A stretch of 64,000 nucleotides of DNA from Candidatus Krumholzibacteriota bacterium (GCA_029262065.1 JAJDAC010000042.1:1-64000); one strand, 5' to 3'; positions 34,766 to 43,530 are shown, counted from the stretch's first letter. Notes: generated by a model not told the origin, from the sequence alone. Program-made: numbers and translations.

Positions 34766-36550
34766 TTGCAAGCCACCCCGATTCTTTCCGTCGATGGCCC
34801 GAACCCCCGCCTGCCCGCGGTGATTCCGTGGGCCGTGGCCTTCTCGGCCATCGTCGCCCACATGCCGGCCCTGGCCGGCTACTTCGTGCTCGACGATTGG
34901 GTATTCCTGGCCCGCGGAGCGCAGCTCCTGCCCTCACCCGCGTGGTCGGCACGGGCCGTGAGTGCGGTCGGCTACTGGAAACTCACCTGGCCAGCCTTTG
35001 GCCTCAATTCAGCCGCCTACCACGGGGTGGGTCTGACCCTGGCCGTGGCTTTGGCCGTCCTGACCGCCCGCGTTGGCTTCCGCCTCGGGCTACGCCCGGC
35101 CGGCGCCGCCGTCGCTGGTCTGGTGGTGGCGGCCACCCCCATCGTCGTCACGCCCATCTTCTGGGTATCGGCCACCGGCGAGCTGCTGGCGGCGGCCTTC
35201 GCACTGCTGGCGCTGGATCTGTGGTTGTCACCCGGCATCTGGCGACGCGCGGTGGCCACGGTGCTGGTTGTCGCCGCGGTCATGTGCGGCGAGACGCCGC
35301 TGCCACTGTTCATCCTCCTGCCCCTGGGTGTTCGGTGGGTCCGGCGCGAGAGCCTGAGCCCTGGCCTGTGGATCGCCACGTTGATCATGGCGGCGGCCAG
35401 CGCGACCGAGCTGGTACTCCTGCTGCGAGCCGCCGATCTGGCTGTGTTGCCTACGGCCAGCGGCTTCGTGGCCGGCATGGGCAAACTGGGAGGCTGGCTG
35501 CTTTCGCCCTGGCGACTGGCCAATACCGAATTCGCCGGTCCGCGGGCCATTGGCCTGATGCTCTGGATCGTCTGGTCGGCGATGGCCGTGGTCCGCGCCC
35601 GCTCGGGACAACGCCTGATCGGCTACGCCGTACTATGGGCAACCCTGACCACCGTTGCCCCCTTCCTCGTGGGCGGTACGGCGACCACCAACATGCTTAC
35701 GCTGGCCGTTGTGGGATGGGCCTGGACGCTGGGCGCGCTGGTGGCACCGCTGATCGAATCGTGGCGCGACCGACTGCCTACCACGCAGTCGATACGACTT
35801 CCGGTGTTCGTGCTGGTGCTGGGGGCCATCGTCGTAACCAGCGTGGGCTGGTCCGCCACCCGCGACCGTCTGACCCGGCGCGACGAAGATGGCTTTTTGC
35901 GTGACCCTCTCATGCGCAAGATGTCGATCGCGACCGAGGCCGCGCGAACCCTGCGCGCGCAGCCGTTCGAGTTTCGCTCGACCTGCGCGATTTTGCAGGC
36001 CAGCTCGATGCAAATGCCCGAGAACGTCAACCTGCCCGAGGGTGCCCAGGTGTACTTCCAGAGCCCGATCTTCGAGGCGCTGGCCGGGCTCACCGGGCTC
36101 CAGATGTTGATGCCCGAAACCGTGGAGGGGCGCTGGGTCCACAACCTGGACGATCTCGAAGCGAAGGACCTGGTCTTCCTGGACGTGGGAGACGCGTTCT
36201 TGCGCATGGTGGGTAGACCCTCCAATGCACGGCTCTACTCCGCGCTGATCGCCGTGAGTGGCGGCCAGTTCGAACGCGCTCAACACGATCTGTGGAACGT
36301 GGCTGGTCCGCAGGGAGCGATCGTCCCGTTCACGCTTCGCCAGGAGAACCTGCCGATTCCCGTGGTGGATTTCGATCGTGAGGCGTTGCACTTCGTCGAC
36401 TTCCTGGCGGTGCAATCCACGCCGGCCGCGCGACGCGTCGAAAAACTGTTCCGGGACCTATACGAAACGGTACGCGACCAACCACTCACGTCCGACGTGG
36501 TGGACGAGCCCGAGCAACCCTGGGGCGCGATGCCACGTTCGCGCGGATAG
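34766..36550 (+). CDS. Polytopic membrane protein, GT-C-like
   Basis: 594 residues from TTG 34766 (GGAG just upstream, short spacing); GTG codons a little downstream are alternatives, and the frame extends upstream into the divergent pckA gene without support. Ten or more hydrophobic segments occupy residues about 10-380. The first periplasmic loop contains GYFVLDDWVFLARG, the paired aspartates typical of GT-C glycosyltransferases (PMT/GT39-like). A soluble C-terminal domain (about 390-594) is probably periplasmic. No close family recognised. Inverting membrane glycosyltransferase is the best guess. Convergent with the diacylglycerol kinase gene (1 bp between stops). Confidence 0.65.
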   Translation: MQATPILSVDGPNPRLPAVIPWAVAFSAIVAHMPALAGYFVLDDWVFLARGAQLLPSPAWSARAVSAVGYWKLTWPAFGLNSAAYHGVGLTLAVALAVLTARVGFRLGLRPAGAAVAGLVVAATPIVVTPIFWVSATGELLAAAFALLALDLWLSPGIWRRAVATVLVVAAVMCGETPLPLFILLPLGVRWVRRESLSPGLWIATLIMAAASATELVLLLRAADLAVLPTASGFVAGMGKLGGWLLSPWRLANTEFAGPRAIGLMLWIVWSAMAVVRARSGQRLIGYAVLWATLTTVAPFLVGGTATTNMLTLAVVGWAWTLGALVAPLIESWRDRLPTTQSIRLPVFVLVLGAIVVTSVGWSATRDRLTRRDEDGFLRDPLMRKMSIATEAARTLRAQPFEFRSTCAILQASSMQMPENVNLPEGAQVYFQSPIFEALAGLTGLQMLMPETVEGRWVHNLDDLEAKDLVFLDVGDAFLRMVGRPSNARLYSALIAVSGGQFERAQHDLWNVAGPQGAIVPFTLRQENLPIPVVDFDREALHFVDFLAVQSTPAARRVEKLFRDLYETVRDQPLTSDVVDEPEQPWGAMPRSRG

Positions 36551-36551
36551 G

Positions 36552-37511
36552 CTAGTCGTCCTCTTCGCCCCAGGGCTTCCAGTCGAGCGGCGTGGCGGGT
36601 GGCCATTCCCGACTCCACTGAAACGGTGGTGCCTTCGAGGAAACGATGACGGGCAGTGATCGCGGTTCGATGGTGGCCGATAGCCGATCGACATCGCCGC
36701 GATCTTCGCCGTCCAACTGCAGAGGCAACGGGCGGCTGCATTCCACCGAGACACGTCGCGCCCGGAACAACCGCACCCCCTTGTGCTCGCGCGGCTTCAG
36801 GCGAAAGGGCGCCACCAGAAACGACATGAGCTCACTGATCGACGCGGCGCGCACCTCGGCACCATCCAGTTCTCCGTCACCACCCTGCGCATCGGGCGGA
36901 AAAATCCAGGGGCCCACCTGGGTGCCGAAGTTGGCGACCACCACGGTGGCTCCACGCTCGCGTACGACCCGGGCATCGAGATGAATCAAGAACTCCGAGT
37001 GCTGCACCGGCAGATTCCGGAACGCCGACCATAGGTAGGCCAACTGCCCCATCTGCTTTTTGAGGCGACTGTGCGCTTCGCGCATCAGGCGACCATCCAC
37101 GCCCATGCCGGCGGCCAGGAGAAAGGGCTCTCCGTTCGCAATGCCAACGTCGACGCGACGCTCGATGCCGCTGCGCACCACCTTCAGCGCGGCTTCGGTC
37201 TGTAGCGGAATGGAGAGTCGAAGGGCCATGACGTTGCCCGTGCCGCGAGGAATGATGGCGAGCGGTCGAGAGCCGCCGCGCAGCACGCGGGCCGCTTCGT
37301 TGACGGTGCCATCGCCGCCCATGACCACCACGGGGCCATCGCCACTGTTCTCACCGATGATGGCGGCCACGCCGTGCTCGGGCGTGGTCTCGATCCAATC
37401 ATCGGGAAGATCGGCCGCAACCAGAGCCCGCCGCAACGCCGTGGCGTCGACGCCAGCCTGGGCGCCTCCGGCCGCGGGATTCAGGATGATCAGGGGGTCG
37501 TGGGAAGCCAA
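36552..37511 (-). CDS. Diacylglycerol/lipid kinase family protein
   Basis: 319 residues from TTG 37511, supported by GGAG 7 bp upstream and by the family start (PLIILNPAAGGA). DAGK_cat domain: nucleotide-binding GGDGTVNE (residues 65-72), AIIPRGTGNVMALRLSIP, then AAGMGVDGRLM of the C-terminal domain. Members of this DagK/YegS/LcbK group phosphorylate diacylglycerol or related lipids at the inner membrane. The leader contains a hairpin with a U-rich tail about 60-95 nt before the start codon (see 37573-37672). Confidence 0.9.
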   Translation of the reverse strand: MASHDPLIILNPAAGGAQAGVDATALRRALVAADLPDDWIETTPEHGVAAIIGENSGDGPVVVMGGDGTVNEAARVLRGGSRPLAIIPRGTGNVMALRLSIPLQTEAALKVVRSGIERRVDVGIANGEPFLLAAGMGVDGRLMREAHSRLKKQMGQLAYLWSAFRNLPVQHSEFLIHLDARVVRERGATVVVANFGTQVGPWIFPPDAQGGDGELDGAEVRAASISELMSFLVAPFRLKPREHKGVRLFRARRVSVECSRPLPLQLDGEDRGDVDRLSATIEPRSLPVIVSSKAPPFQWSREWPPATPLDWKPWGEEDD

Positions 37512-37572
37512 CGATCAACTCCGATGGGGGAGGATCCGTACAAAGATGTCAGCTTTACCACACCAGGGACCC

Positions 37573-37672
37573 AAAACAAAGACGAGGAGGCGTTGCCACG
37601 CCCCCTCTTCGAGTCGACCGTTGACTCCGTCGTCTCGCCTTCGTCAGGCCCGTCGCTCTCGCGCTGCGGGCC
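37573..37672. other. Structured intergenic element; possible attenuator in the DagK-type leader or small RNA
   Basis: Nested inverted repeats: AGACGA/TCGTCT (37580-37585, 37630-37635) encloses two hairpins, 37586-37605 and GAGTC/GACTC (37611-37627), giving a three-way-junction shape; another stem GGCCCG/CGGGCC lies at 37647-37672. On the minus strand the 37586-37605 hairpin is fully paired (8 bp with one G-U) and is followed by a U-rich run (TCTTTGTTTT, 37582-37573), i.e. an intrinsic-terminator shape upstream of the lipid kinase start. On the plus strand the same stem has an A-C mismatch. The rest of 37512-37823 holds no gene. Confidence 0.35.
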
Positions 37673-37823
37673 CTCTTCTTTCACGCCTTCGAGGGTTCAT
37701 ACAACCCGAGGTACGCCGAGTTCCCAGGTAGGCAGAAAAAAAGGCAGCCGGGGTTGGCGCTCCCGCCAATACTATGATCCCCCCCTGGCCAATCCCTCTT
37801 TTCCGTTCGGGAAGCCCCCGCCG

Positions 37824-38912
37824 ATGTCGCCGCTACGCGTGTATCACCTGGACGACGCCGCCTCCTGGCGCGGAGGCGAGCAACAGGTGCTATACCTGCA
37901 CCAGGGCCTGCTGGTACACGACGTGGACTCGCGGATCGTATGTCGCCGCGGCGGCGCCCTGCACGAACGCCTGGAACAACAAGGCCTCCCGCACTACGCC
38001 CTGGGTCTGCGCGGAGCCCATGACCTCGCCAGTGCGCGCGCGGTGGCGCGCCTGGTCGGCAACGAACCGGGAATCCTGCACACGCACACTTCACACGCGC
38101 ACGATCTGGGACTGTGGATCTCGCGCTTTTCCGGGCGCCCGCCGCTGGTCGTTTCGCGGCGCGTCGACTTCGCGGTAGGCGGCAATCCGCTCAGCCGCTG
38201 GAAGTACCTGAATCGTCGAGTTCATCGATACCTGGCCATCAGCTCTGCCGTGGAAACTGCCCTGCTGAACGCGGGAGTGGAACCCCAGCGCATCCGCCGG
38301 GTGCCCAGCGGTATCGACCTGTCTCGTTTCACCGACGTGCAACCGGCGCGTCGTTGGCGAGCCAAGCTCGGACTGAAACCGTCGGAGCTTTTGTTTGGCA
38401 ACGTTGCCGCGCTCGCGCCGCACAAGGACCACGCTACCTTGCTCGATGCGTTCGCACGGTTTCTCGAACGTGGAGGCAAGGCGAAGCTGGTGATCCTGGG
38501 TGAGGGTGAGCTTCGCCCGTCGCTGGAGAAACAGATCGAGCGACTCGGCCTGACCGACTCGGTCCATCTGGCTGGGTTCGTGGACGACGTTCTGGAACGC
38601 ATGTGGGAGTTCGATCTGTTCGTACTGTCTTCGTATCTAGAGGGTCTTGGCACGTCCATTCTGGACGCGATGGCCTTGGGATTGCCCGTGGTGGCCACAC
38701 GAACCGGCGGCATCGTGGACGCAGTTGACCATGGCGTCACCGGCCTTCTGGTGCCGCCACGTTCCCCGGAGGAAATGGCCACGGCGCTACTGACGATGGA
38801 AAAGAACGTCGAGCGCCGGCGCGAAATGGGCCACGCCGGACGCGAGCGTGTCGCGGATTTTGACGTGCAACGTACCGTGGAGCTGACGCTGGACGCGTAT
38901 CGCGAGCTATGA
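37824..38912 (+). CDS. GT4 glycosyltransferase (GT-B fold)
   Basis: 362 residues from ATG 37824; no strong ribosome-binding site. GT-B features: LRVYHLDDAASWRGGEQQVLYL (N-terminal GGE loop), ILHTHTSHAHDLGLW, VPSGIDLSRF hinge, LLFGNVAALAPHKDHATLLDAF, LVILGEGELRPSLEKQIERLG, and the donor-site EX7E region LEGLGTSILDAMALGLPVVATRTGG. Probably adds a sugar to a lipid-linked glycan at the cytoplasmic face. Its stop overlaps the next start (ATGA), coupling it to a PH-like membrane protein and a GT-C-like protein. Confidence 0.92.
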   Translation: MSPLRVYHLDDAASWRGGEQQVLYLHQGLLVHDVDSRIVCRRGGALHERLEQQGLPHYALGLRGAHDLASARAVARLVGNEPGILHTHTSHAHDLGLWISRFSGRPPLVVSRRVDFAVGGNPLSRWKYLNRRVHRYLAISSAVETALLNAGVEPQRIRRVPSGIDLSRFTDVQPARRWRAKLGLKPSELLFGNVAALAPHKDHATLLDAFARFLERGGKAKLVILGEGELRPSLEKQIERLGLTDSVHLAGFVDDVLERMWEFDLFVLSSYLEGLGTSILDAMALGLPVVATRTGGIVDAVDHGVTGLLVPPRSPEEMATALLTMEKNVERRREMGHAGRERVADFDVQRTVELTLDAYREL

Positions 38913-39397
38913 ACGAACCCGCGCCCTATCGTCACACCCAGACCGCGACGCTCCTGCTCCTGGGAGCTGGCGCTCTGCTTGTCATATTTACCGCGGTCCT
39001 TGTCTCGACCGGCGGTAACACCCTAATTTTCGCGGGAACCCTCCTCGCGGCGGTGGCCTTGCTCATGAATCACAGCATCGCGGTCTCAGTCGATTTCAAC
39101 GAGGTCGAGGTCCGCGTGGGGAACGGCTGGCTGCGGCGCAGTGTCCGGCTAACCGAAGTAGCCAATGCACGCATCGTGGAGGTCGGCGCCAACGGTGGCT
39201 TGATTGCCCGGCGCAGCCAGCGCGGTTGGGTGTTTGCCGCGCGAGCGGGAAGCGCAGTGCAGGTGGAAACCCGCGCCGGCGACGTGTTGGTCATCGGCAG
39301 CGATGAGAGTCAGGTCCTGTTGGCCGCGATCGAGCGGCTTCGCGCGTTCGCACTGGATTCGATGGATTCCGAGAACCCGGCCGCGGAGCAGCAATGA
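38909..39397 (+). CDS. Small membrane protein with bacterial PH-like domain
   Basis: 162 residues; ATG overlaps the upstream stop by 4 bp. Two hydrophobic segments (about 15-35 and 40-55) are followed by a beta-rich module (VSVDFNEVEVRVGNGWLRRSVRLTEVANARIVE, about 58-150) resembling the bacterial PH-like (bPH2/YdbS) fold. The hinge and basic WLRRSVR strand are typical of such domains. Function unknown; the coupling on both sides to glycosyltransferases suggests a role in the same membrane process. Confidence 0.6.
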   Translation: MNEPAPYRHTQTATLLLLGAGALLVIFTAVLVSTGGNTLIFAGTLLAAVALLMNHSIAVSVDFNEVEVRVGNGWLRRSVRLTEVANARIVEVGANGGLIARRSQRGWVFAARAGSAVQVETRAGDVLVIGSDESQVLLAAIERLRAFALDSMDSENPAAEQQ

Positions 39398-41448
39398 CCG
39401 ACGATCAACCCATCCCATTCGCCGGCTCGCCGCTCACGCTTTCGCTGGCGGCCCAGACCCTCCTGGTCATCGCGGTGGTGTTCGGACTATTCGCCGTCGT
39501 CTTCCACCAGGGCTTCCACATGGTCCTGGACGGACAGTGGTTGTTGGGCGGCCAATTGCTTGCGAATGGCGGATCGCTGCCACGCGATCTGGTTACGCAC
39601 GACGGTCTGGGTCGCTACTGGTTGCTCAAAGCGTGGCCGGAGGCCAGCGCCTCCGGGCTGGCGATGCTCAAGGCGTTGTTGGCGGCGGTCACGGCCGGTG
39701 CCGGTTTTCTGTTCGCTCGACGCATGGGTGCGGGCGCCTTCGCGTGGATCGTGCCCGTGGGCGTGGTAGCCCTGGGGGGCAGCGAACCCGGATGGTGTAT
39801 TGCGGCGGTGCTGGTCGCGCTTCTCAGCGGCGGTGGAAATTCACGCATCGCTCTGGTCGCGGCTGGTGCGCTGGCCGGCTGGATGCTGTGGTTCGGGGTT
39901 TTCTTCGCAGGGCTGGGTCTGGCGCTGATGGCCGCGGCTTGGCGCTCGGGCGACGCCCGTGGCCGCGGAATGAGCCTGGGTGCCTGGCTGGTGTTGGTGC
40001 TCTGGCTCGTGGTACCGGTGATTCGCCAGGGCGATCTGGCGACGGTCTGGGCCGAGCACGTGCAACACGTCGCCATGCGGTGGTGGCAAACCGACCCGGG
40101 TCCCCACCACGCCTGGTGGAACACGCTGACGAACACCGAACGCCTTGGCCGTCCTTTCGCGAATGTGTTCTCGGGCGAATCCCTGTCCGCGGCCTGGCCA
40201 GCCCACGGAACTGGACTGATCGGCGCAACGTGGCTCCGCCTGGCGTTGGCGTTGAGCGTCGGGCCGACCGCGTGGTTCGCCCTACGCTCTCGTACGGGGG
40301 GAACGTTGGCCGCGATCATGGCCACCGGCACGCTGGTGGCCAGCCTGACGTACCCCGGCAACGCGCAGGCACTCGCACACAATTTCGTGGGAGTACTGTT
40401 GGCCGCGCCTCTCCTTCTCACGCGCTGGTCGAAAGCGCGACCGCTCCTGGTGCCACTTTGCACGGTAATGCTGATGACCGGGGCGTTCCTACCGTCGTTG
40501 GCCGAGAACCTCTGGCTCGTACTCAACCAGAATCGCTCCGGTCTGGTGGAATGGGACCAACCGCGCGCCAAAGTGCGCATGTCCGAAGCATGGGTCGACA
40601 ACCTCGAGTCGGTCTTCGCCCGGTTCACCAATAGCGACGGCGAGGTGCCTCCCATGCTCATCTGGCCGCGTGGTAGCGGTCTGCACGCCTTGTTGGGTGT
40701 TCCCCTGGTGACGCGGCAAGCCACACTGCTGGCTGGCGACAACGCGGGCGCGGCCTTCGATGAGTTGCAGTCGAATCCGCCGATCACCGTTCTGCTGGGC
40801 CTGAACCGGAGCTTCACGGGAAGATCGATCGCGCGGGACAGTCCCGACCTGTGGGACTTCTTCCGCATCAACTACGCCGTGCGCGGCAACGTCGAGGCGG
40901 CTGGAAGCGGATTCCGGGTTCTCACGTACCAAAGCGGCGGCGCCGACGCGCTGGCGCAGCTTACCCTTCCGCAACGCCTTCCCGATCTTGAGTTGTCAGT
41001 GGCGAATGAGGCCGGGCCTCGGCTTCGACCAGGACTCACGGTGGGCCAGAGCGTACAGACGGGCCGCCGCGATTTGGCGGGAGTAGCGGTTCGTTGGAGC
41101 CTGCAGGCACCGGCACCGGGTCAAGCCGAGGAGATGGTTCTGCCGATACGGGTTCGCATCTGGCAGAAGCGCGAGGAGAAATACGATGCCTTGCTCGAGT
41201 TCTTCGACGTTTCGATCGCGGTTCCACGCGATCAGCATCGCAGCTATCTTCGTTTCGGACCGGTCCTTGACTCGGCCGGGAAGGACCTGGCGATCACGTT
41301 CGAATTGCGCGAAGAGACCGAGCGCGAAGTCGCTTTGTACTGGCACCGTCATGATCACGGAGGCGTGGAGCGCGATTTCTACCCCGAGGGTGACGCCCTG
41401 CTGAACCTGCGCCCGACGGCCGCCGACCTCTATTTCTTCGTGTTCTGA
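39394..41448 (+). CDS. Polytopic membrane protein, GT-C-like, with soluble C-terminal domain
   Basis: 684 residues; ATG overlaps the previous stop (ATGA). Around ten transmembrane segments lie between residues 18 and 370. The first loop (FHMVLDGQWLLGGQLLANGG, then THDGLGRYW) has the acidic/aromatic character of GT-C enzymes. Residues about 390-684 are soluble and probably periplasmic, ending in a beta-rich domain with RRDLAGVAVRWSL and VALYWHRHDHGG. No named family recognised. The stop at 41448 directly borders an AT-rich spacer. Confidence 0.55.
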   Translation: MTDDQPIPFAGSPLTLSLAAQTLLVIAVVFGLFAVVFHQGFHMVLDGQWLLGGQLLANGGSLPRDLVTHDGLGRYWLLKAWPEASASGLAMLKALLAAVTAGAGFLFARRMGAGAFAWIVPVGVVALGGSEPGWCIAAVLVALLSGGGNSRIALVAAGALAGWMLWFGVFFAGLGLALMAAAWRSGDARGRGMSLGAWLVLVLWLVVPVIRQGDLATVWAEHVQHVAMRWWQTDPGPHHAWWNTLTNTERLGRPFANVFSGESLSAAWPAHGTGLIGATWLRLALALSVGPTAWFALRSRTGGTLAAIMATGTLVASLTYPGNAQALAHNFVGVLLAAPLLLTRWSKARPLLVPLCTVMLMTGAFLPSLAENLWLVLNQNRSGLVEWDQPRAKVRMSEAWVDNLESVFARFTNSDGEVPPMLIWPRGSGLHALLGVPLVTRQATLLAGDNAGAAFDELQSNPPITVLLGLNRSFTGRSIARDSPDLWDFFRINYAVRGNVEAAGSGFRVLTYQSGGADALAQLTLPQRLPDLELSVANEAGPRLRPGLTVGQSVQTGRRDLAGVAVRWSLQAPAPGQAEEMVLPIRVRIWQKREEKYDALLEFFDVSIAVPRDQHRSYLRFGPVLDSAGKDLAITFELREETEREVALYWHRHDHGGVERDFYPEGDALLNLRPTAADLYFFVF

Positions 41449-41555
41449 ATTATAGCCTTATAATATTATTAATTGCGACAATACTATTTTTCAGCTATTT
41501 AGTAGACGGTCAGGAGCAATATTCCAAATATATAGCCTTTTAAGGATATATTCCC
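41449..41555 (+). promoter_or_regulatory. AT-rich regulatory region of the SatD cassette
   Basis: 107 bp that are strikingly AT-rich in a high-GC window. Promoter-like TTGCGA (41473-41478), 17-bp spacer, TATTTA (41496-41501). A 13-bp direct repeat with one mismatch, TATAGCCTTATAA (41451-41463) and TATAGCCTTTTAA (41531-41543), flanks it. The second copy is part of a dyad, AATATAT...CCTT/AAGG...ATATATT (41527-41552), that covers the AAGGA ribosome-binding site at 41542-41546, so protein or RNA structure there could control translation or transcription. Confidence 0.55.
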
Positions 41556-42206
41556 ATGCCCAACGCCGCTTGCCTCACGACAGATCTGGTCGCGTCCAAG
41601 AAAATCACGGCGCGCTCAGAGGTCCAGAACCAGGTCGAACGGGCCCTCCAAAGCGTGAACCAGTCACACGCGGGTCTGCTCGCCGTGCCCCTTGGCATCA
41701 CCGTGGGCGACGAATGGCAGGGGTTGGCGCACGACCTGGCGGGCGCGATCGAAGTGGACTTCGAGGTCCGTCGCGCCGTGTATCCAAACCGGGTACGAAG
41801 CGGCATTGGCTGGGGCGCGGTCGCCACGGAATTTCGCGAGCGCAGCGCGTTGATGGACGGGCCGTGCTTCCATCGGTCCCGCGCGGCAATGACGCTGGCG
41901 AAGAAGCAACCGGGAAGCGCTACCCTGCTCGAAACAGGGAATCCAGGGATCGACAATTTCATGAACTCCATGAACGCCATCCTCGCCGCGTTGTTTGACG
42001 ACTGGACAGCCAAACAGTTCGCATCGGTCATGGCGTATCTCGACCACGGTACCGAAGCGCGTGCCGCCGATCATCTGGGGGTACGACAACCCACCCTGCA
42101 CAAGAGCCTGGCCGGCGCCCACGGCAAGGAATACCTGGACGCGCTCGCGGCTCAGCGCGAATTTCTCCGCAGCAACATCCCTTCTTCCGCCGGAGTTGAA
42201 TCATGA
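41556..42206 (+). CDS. SatD family protein
   Basis: 216 residues; ATG with AAGGA nine bases upstream. The order of motifs fits SatD (secretion and acid tolerance) proteins: a conserved VPLGITVGDEWQGL block, then VRSGIGWGAVATEF, then MDGPCFHRSRAAM, and a C-terminal helix-turn-helix (EARAADHLGVRQPTLHKSL). The family is annotated from streptococcal sat genes but its biochemistry is unknown; the HTH suggests DNA binding. Its stop overlaps the next start (ATGA), pairing it with a membrane protein related to DUF3307 C-termini, an association seen in other bacteria. The AT-rich leader is unlike any other in the window and may mark acquired regulation. Confidence 0.72.
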   Translation: MPNAACLTTDLVASKKITARSEVQNQVERALQSVNQSHAGLLAVPLGITVGDEWQGLAHDLAGAIEVDFEVRRAVYPNRVRSGIGWGAVATEFRERSALMDGPCFHRSRAAMTLAKKQPGSATLLETGNPGIDNFMNSMNAILAALFDDWTAKQFASVMAYLDHGTEARAADHLGVRQPTLHKSLAGAHGKEYLDALAAQREFLRSNIPSSAGVES

Positions 42207-42583
42207 CCGAACGCGACCTCTGGTTGCTGGGCGCCTATTTCATCGCCGTGCTCGTGGGAGCTCCGCTGGTAACGCTGGCCCTGAAGATCCTGGTACGGCG
42301 AGAAGATCGCGAGACGATCGGCGCGTTCAAACAGGGTGGCTTGAGACTGGGCGGAATGATCATTGGCGCGCTCGAGCGCACGCTGGTGCTGACCATCGTA
42401 TTGTTGGGAGAGTTCGGCGCCATCGGCCTGATCCTGGCCGCCAAGGGACTCATTCGCTACGGCGAAATCAAGGAGGCCCGCAATCAGAAGGTGGCGGAAT
42501 ACGTTTTGATCGGCACCATGCTCAGCATGCTATGGGCGGTCCTGGTGGGCCAGCTGTGGCTACGCTTTGCTCCGGCCGCCTGA
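42203..42583 (+). CDS. Small membrane protein related to the C-terminus of DUF3307 proteins
   Basis: 126 residues; ATG overlaps the SatD stop. Three hydrophobic segments (LLGAYFIAVLVGAPLVTLAL, LVLTIVLLGEFGAIGLILAA, YVLIGTMLSMLWAVLVGQLW). The stretch GALERTLVLTIVLLGEFGAIG with AKGLIRYGEIKEARNQKVAEYVLIGT resembles the C-terminal part of DUF3307 membrane proteins, which often neighbour satD; the usual N-terminal DUF3307 domain is absent, so this is a short version. Inner-membrane location is clear, function unknown. Convergent with speE (5 bp between stops). Confidence 0.6.
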   Translation: MTERDLWLLGAYFIAVLVGAPLVTLALKILVRREDRETIGAFKQGGLRLGGMIIGALERTLVLTIVLLGEFGAIGLILAAKGLIRYGEIKEARNQKVAEYVLIGTMLSMLWAVLVGQLWLRFAPAA

Positions 42584-42588
42584 GACAG

Positions 42589-43530
42589 TCAGGGACCCGT
42601 TTCCACCAGGGATTGAAACGAACCGTAGGCTCCGCCACCGGCCAACGCCCGCTTCACGAAATTCGGCAGGGCGAATGCACCGCGTTGCAGGTCGGGGTTG
42701 TAGTACTTGCACTCGCGCCCCAAACGCTCGGCCCGCTCGCTATCGAAGAACGTGTCGTGCTCACGGTGGTTGCTGGCGTAGGCCCAGCTCCACATGCCAC
42801 TGGGGTATGTGGGTATGAAACCCAGGTACGGCACCGCGTGGTCGAAGGCCTGCCCCAGCTGGTCGTAGATGGCGCCCACCGTGTCGGGGTTCCAATGCGG
42901 CGACTCGGTTTGCGCCACGAGCACGCCGCCAGCCACCAGCGCCTGCGCCGCCTTGCTGTAGAACTCGCGCGTGAACAAACCCACCGCGGCGCCGATGGGA
43001 TCGGTGCTGTCAATGACGACCAGATCGAACTCTTCACGATGCTGTTCGACGTAGCTTACCCCATCGTCGAACACCAACTCGACCCGCGGGTCGGCAATCG
43101 CCTGCTTTACCCACGGGAAATACTCCTCGCACACGCGGGTGACGCGTTCGTCGATCTCGCACTGGACGATGCGTTCCACACTGGGATGTTTCAAAGCCTC
43201 GCGAATGCAGCCGCCGTCGCCGCCGCCCACGATCAGAACCGCACGTGGCTCGGGAATGCTACACAGCGGCACGTGGATGAGCATCTCGTGGTACACGTAC
43301 TCGTCGCGCTCGGTCAGCATGACCAGATCGTCCAGGGTGAGAAACCGTCCGAAGAAATCGGTGTCGTACACGTCGATCTTCTGAAAACGGGAATTCTCCG
43401 AATGCAGATGGGACTTGGCGCGAATCGCGAATCGCGTGCTGCCATCGGCTTCCTCGTGAAACCACCCATCGGCAAAACCGCCCCGGCCCGCCTTCATGAT
43501 GGCGCCCTGAGGAAGCTTCTCTTCACTCAT
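42589..43530 (-). CDS. speE: Spermidine synthase
   Basis: 313 residues; ATG 43530 with CAGGAG seven bases upstream, overlapping the end of speD by 8 bp. Transfers aminopropyl from decarboxylated AdoMet to putrescine. Motifs: FGRFLTLDDLVMLTERDEYVYHEMLIH, VLIVGGGDGG (dcAdoMet binding), DPRVELVFDDG, and VVIDSTDPIGAAVGLF with the catalytic aspartate. A C-terminal segment (CKYYNPDLQRGAFALP) matches the family end. Paired with speD, this is a complete dcAdoMet-dependent aminopropylation step; putrescine-forming enzymes are not in the window. Confidence 0.95.
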   Translation of the reverse strand: MSEEKLPQGAIMKAGRGGFADGWFHEEADGSTRFAIRAKSHLHSENSRFQKIDVYDTDFFGRFLTLDDLVMLTERDEYVYHEMLIHVPLCSIPEPRAVLIVGGGDGGCIREALKHPSVERIVQCEIDERVTRVCEEYFPWVKQAIADPRVELVFDDGVSYVEQHREEFDLVVIDSTDPIGAAVGLFTREFYSKAAQALVAGGVLVAQTESPHWNPDTVGAIYDQLGQAFDHAVPYLGFIPTYPSGMWSWAYASNHREHDTFFDSERAERLGRECKYYNPDLQRGAFALPNFVKRALAGGGAYGSFQSLVETGP

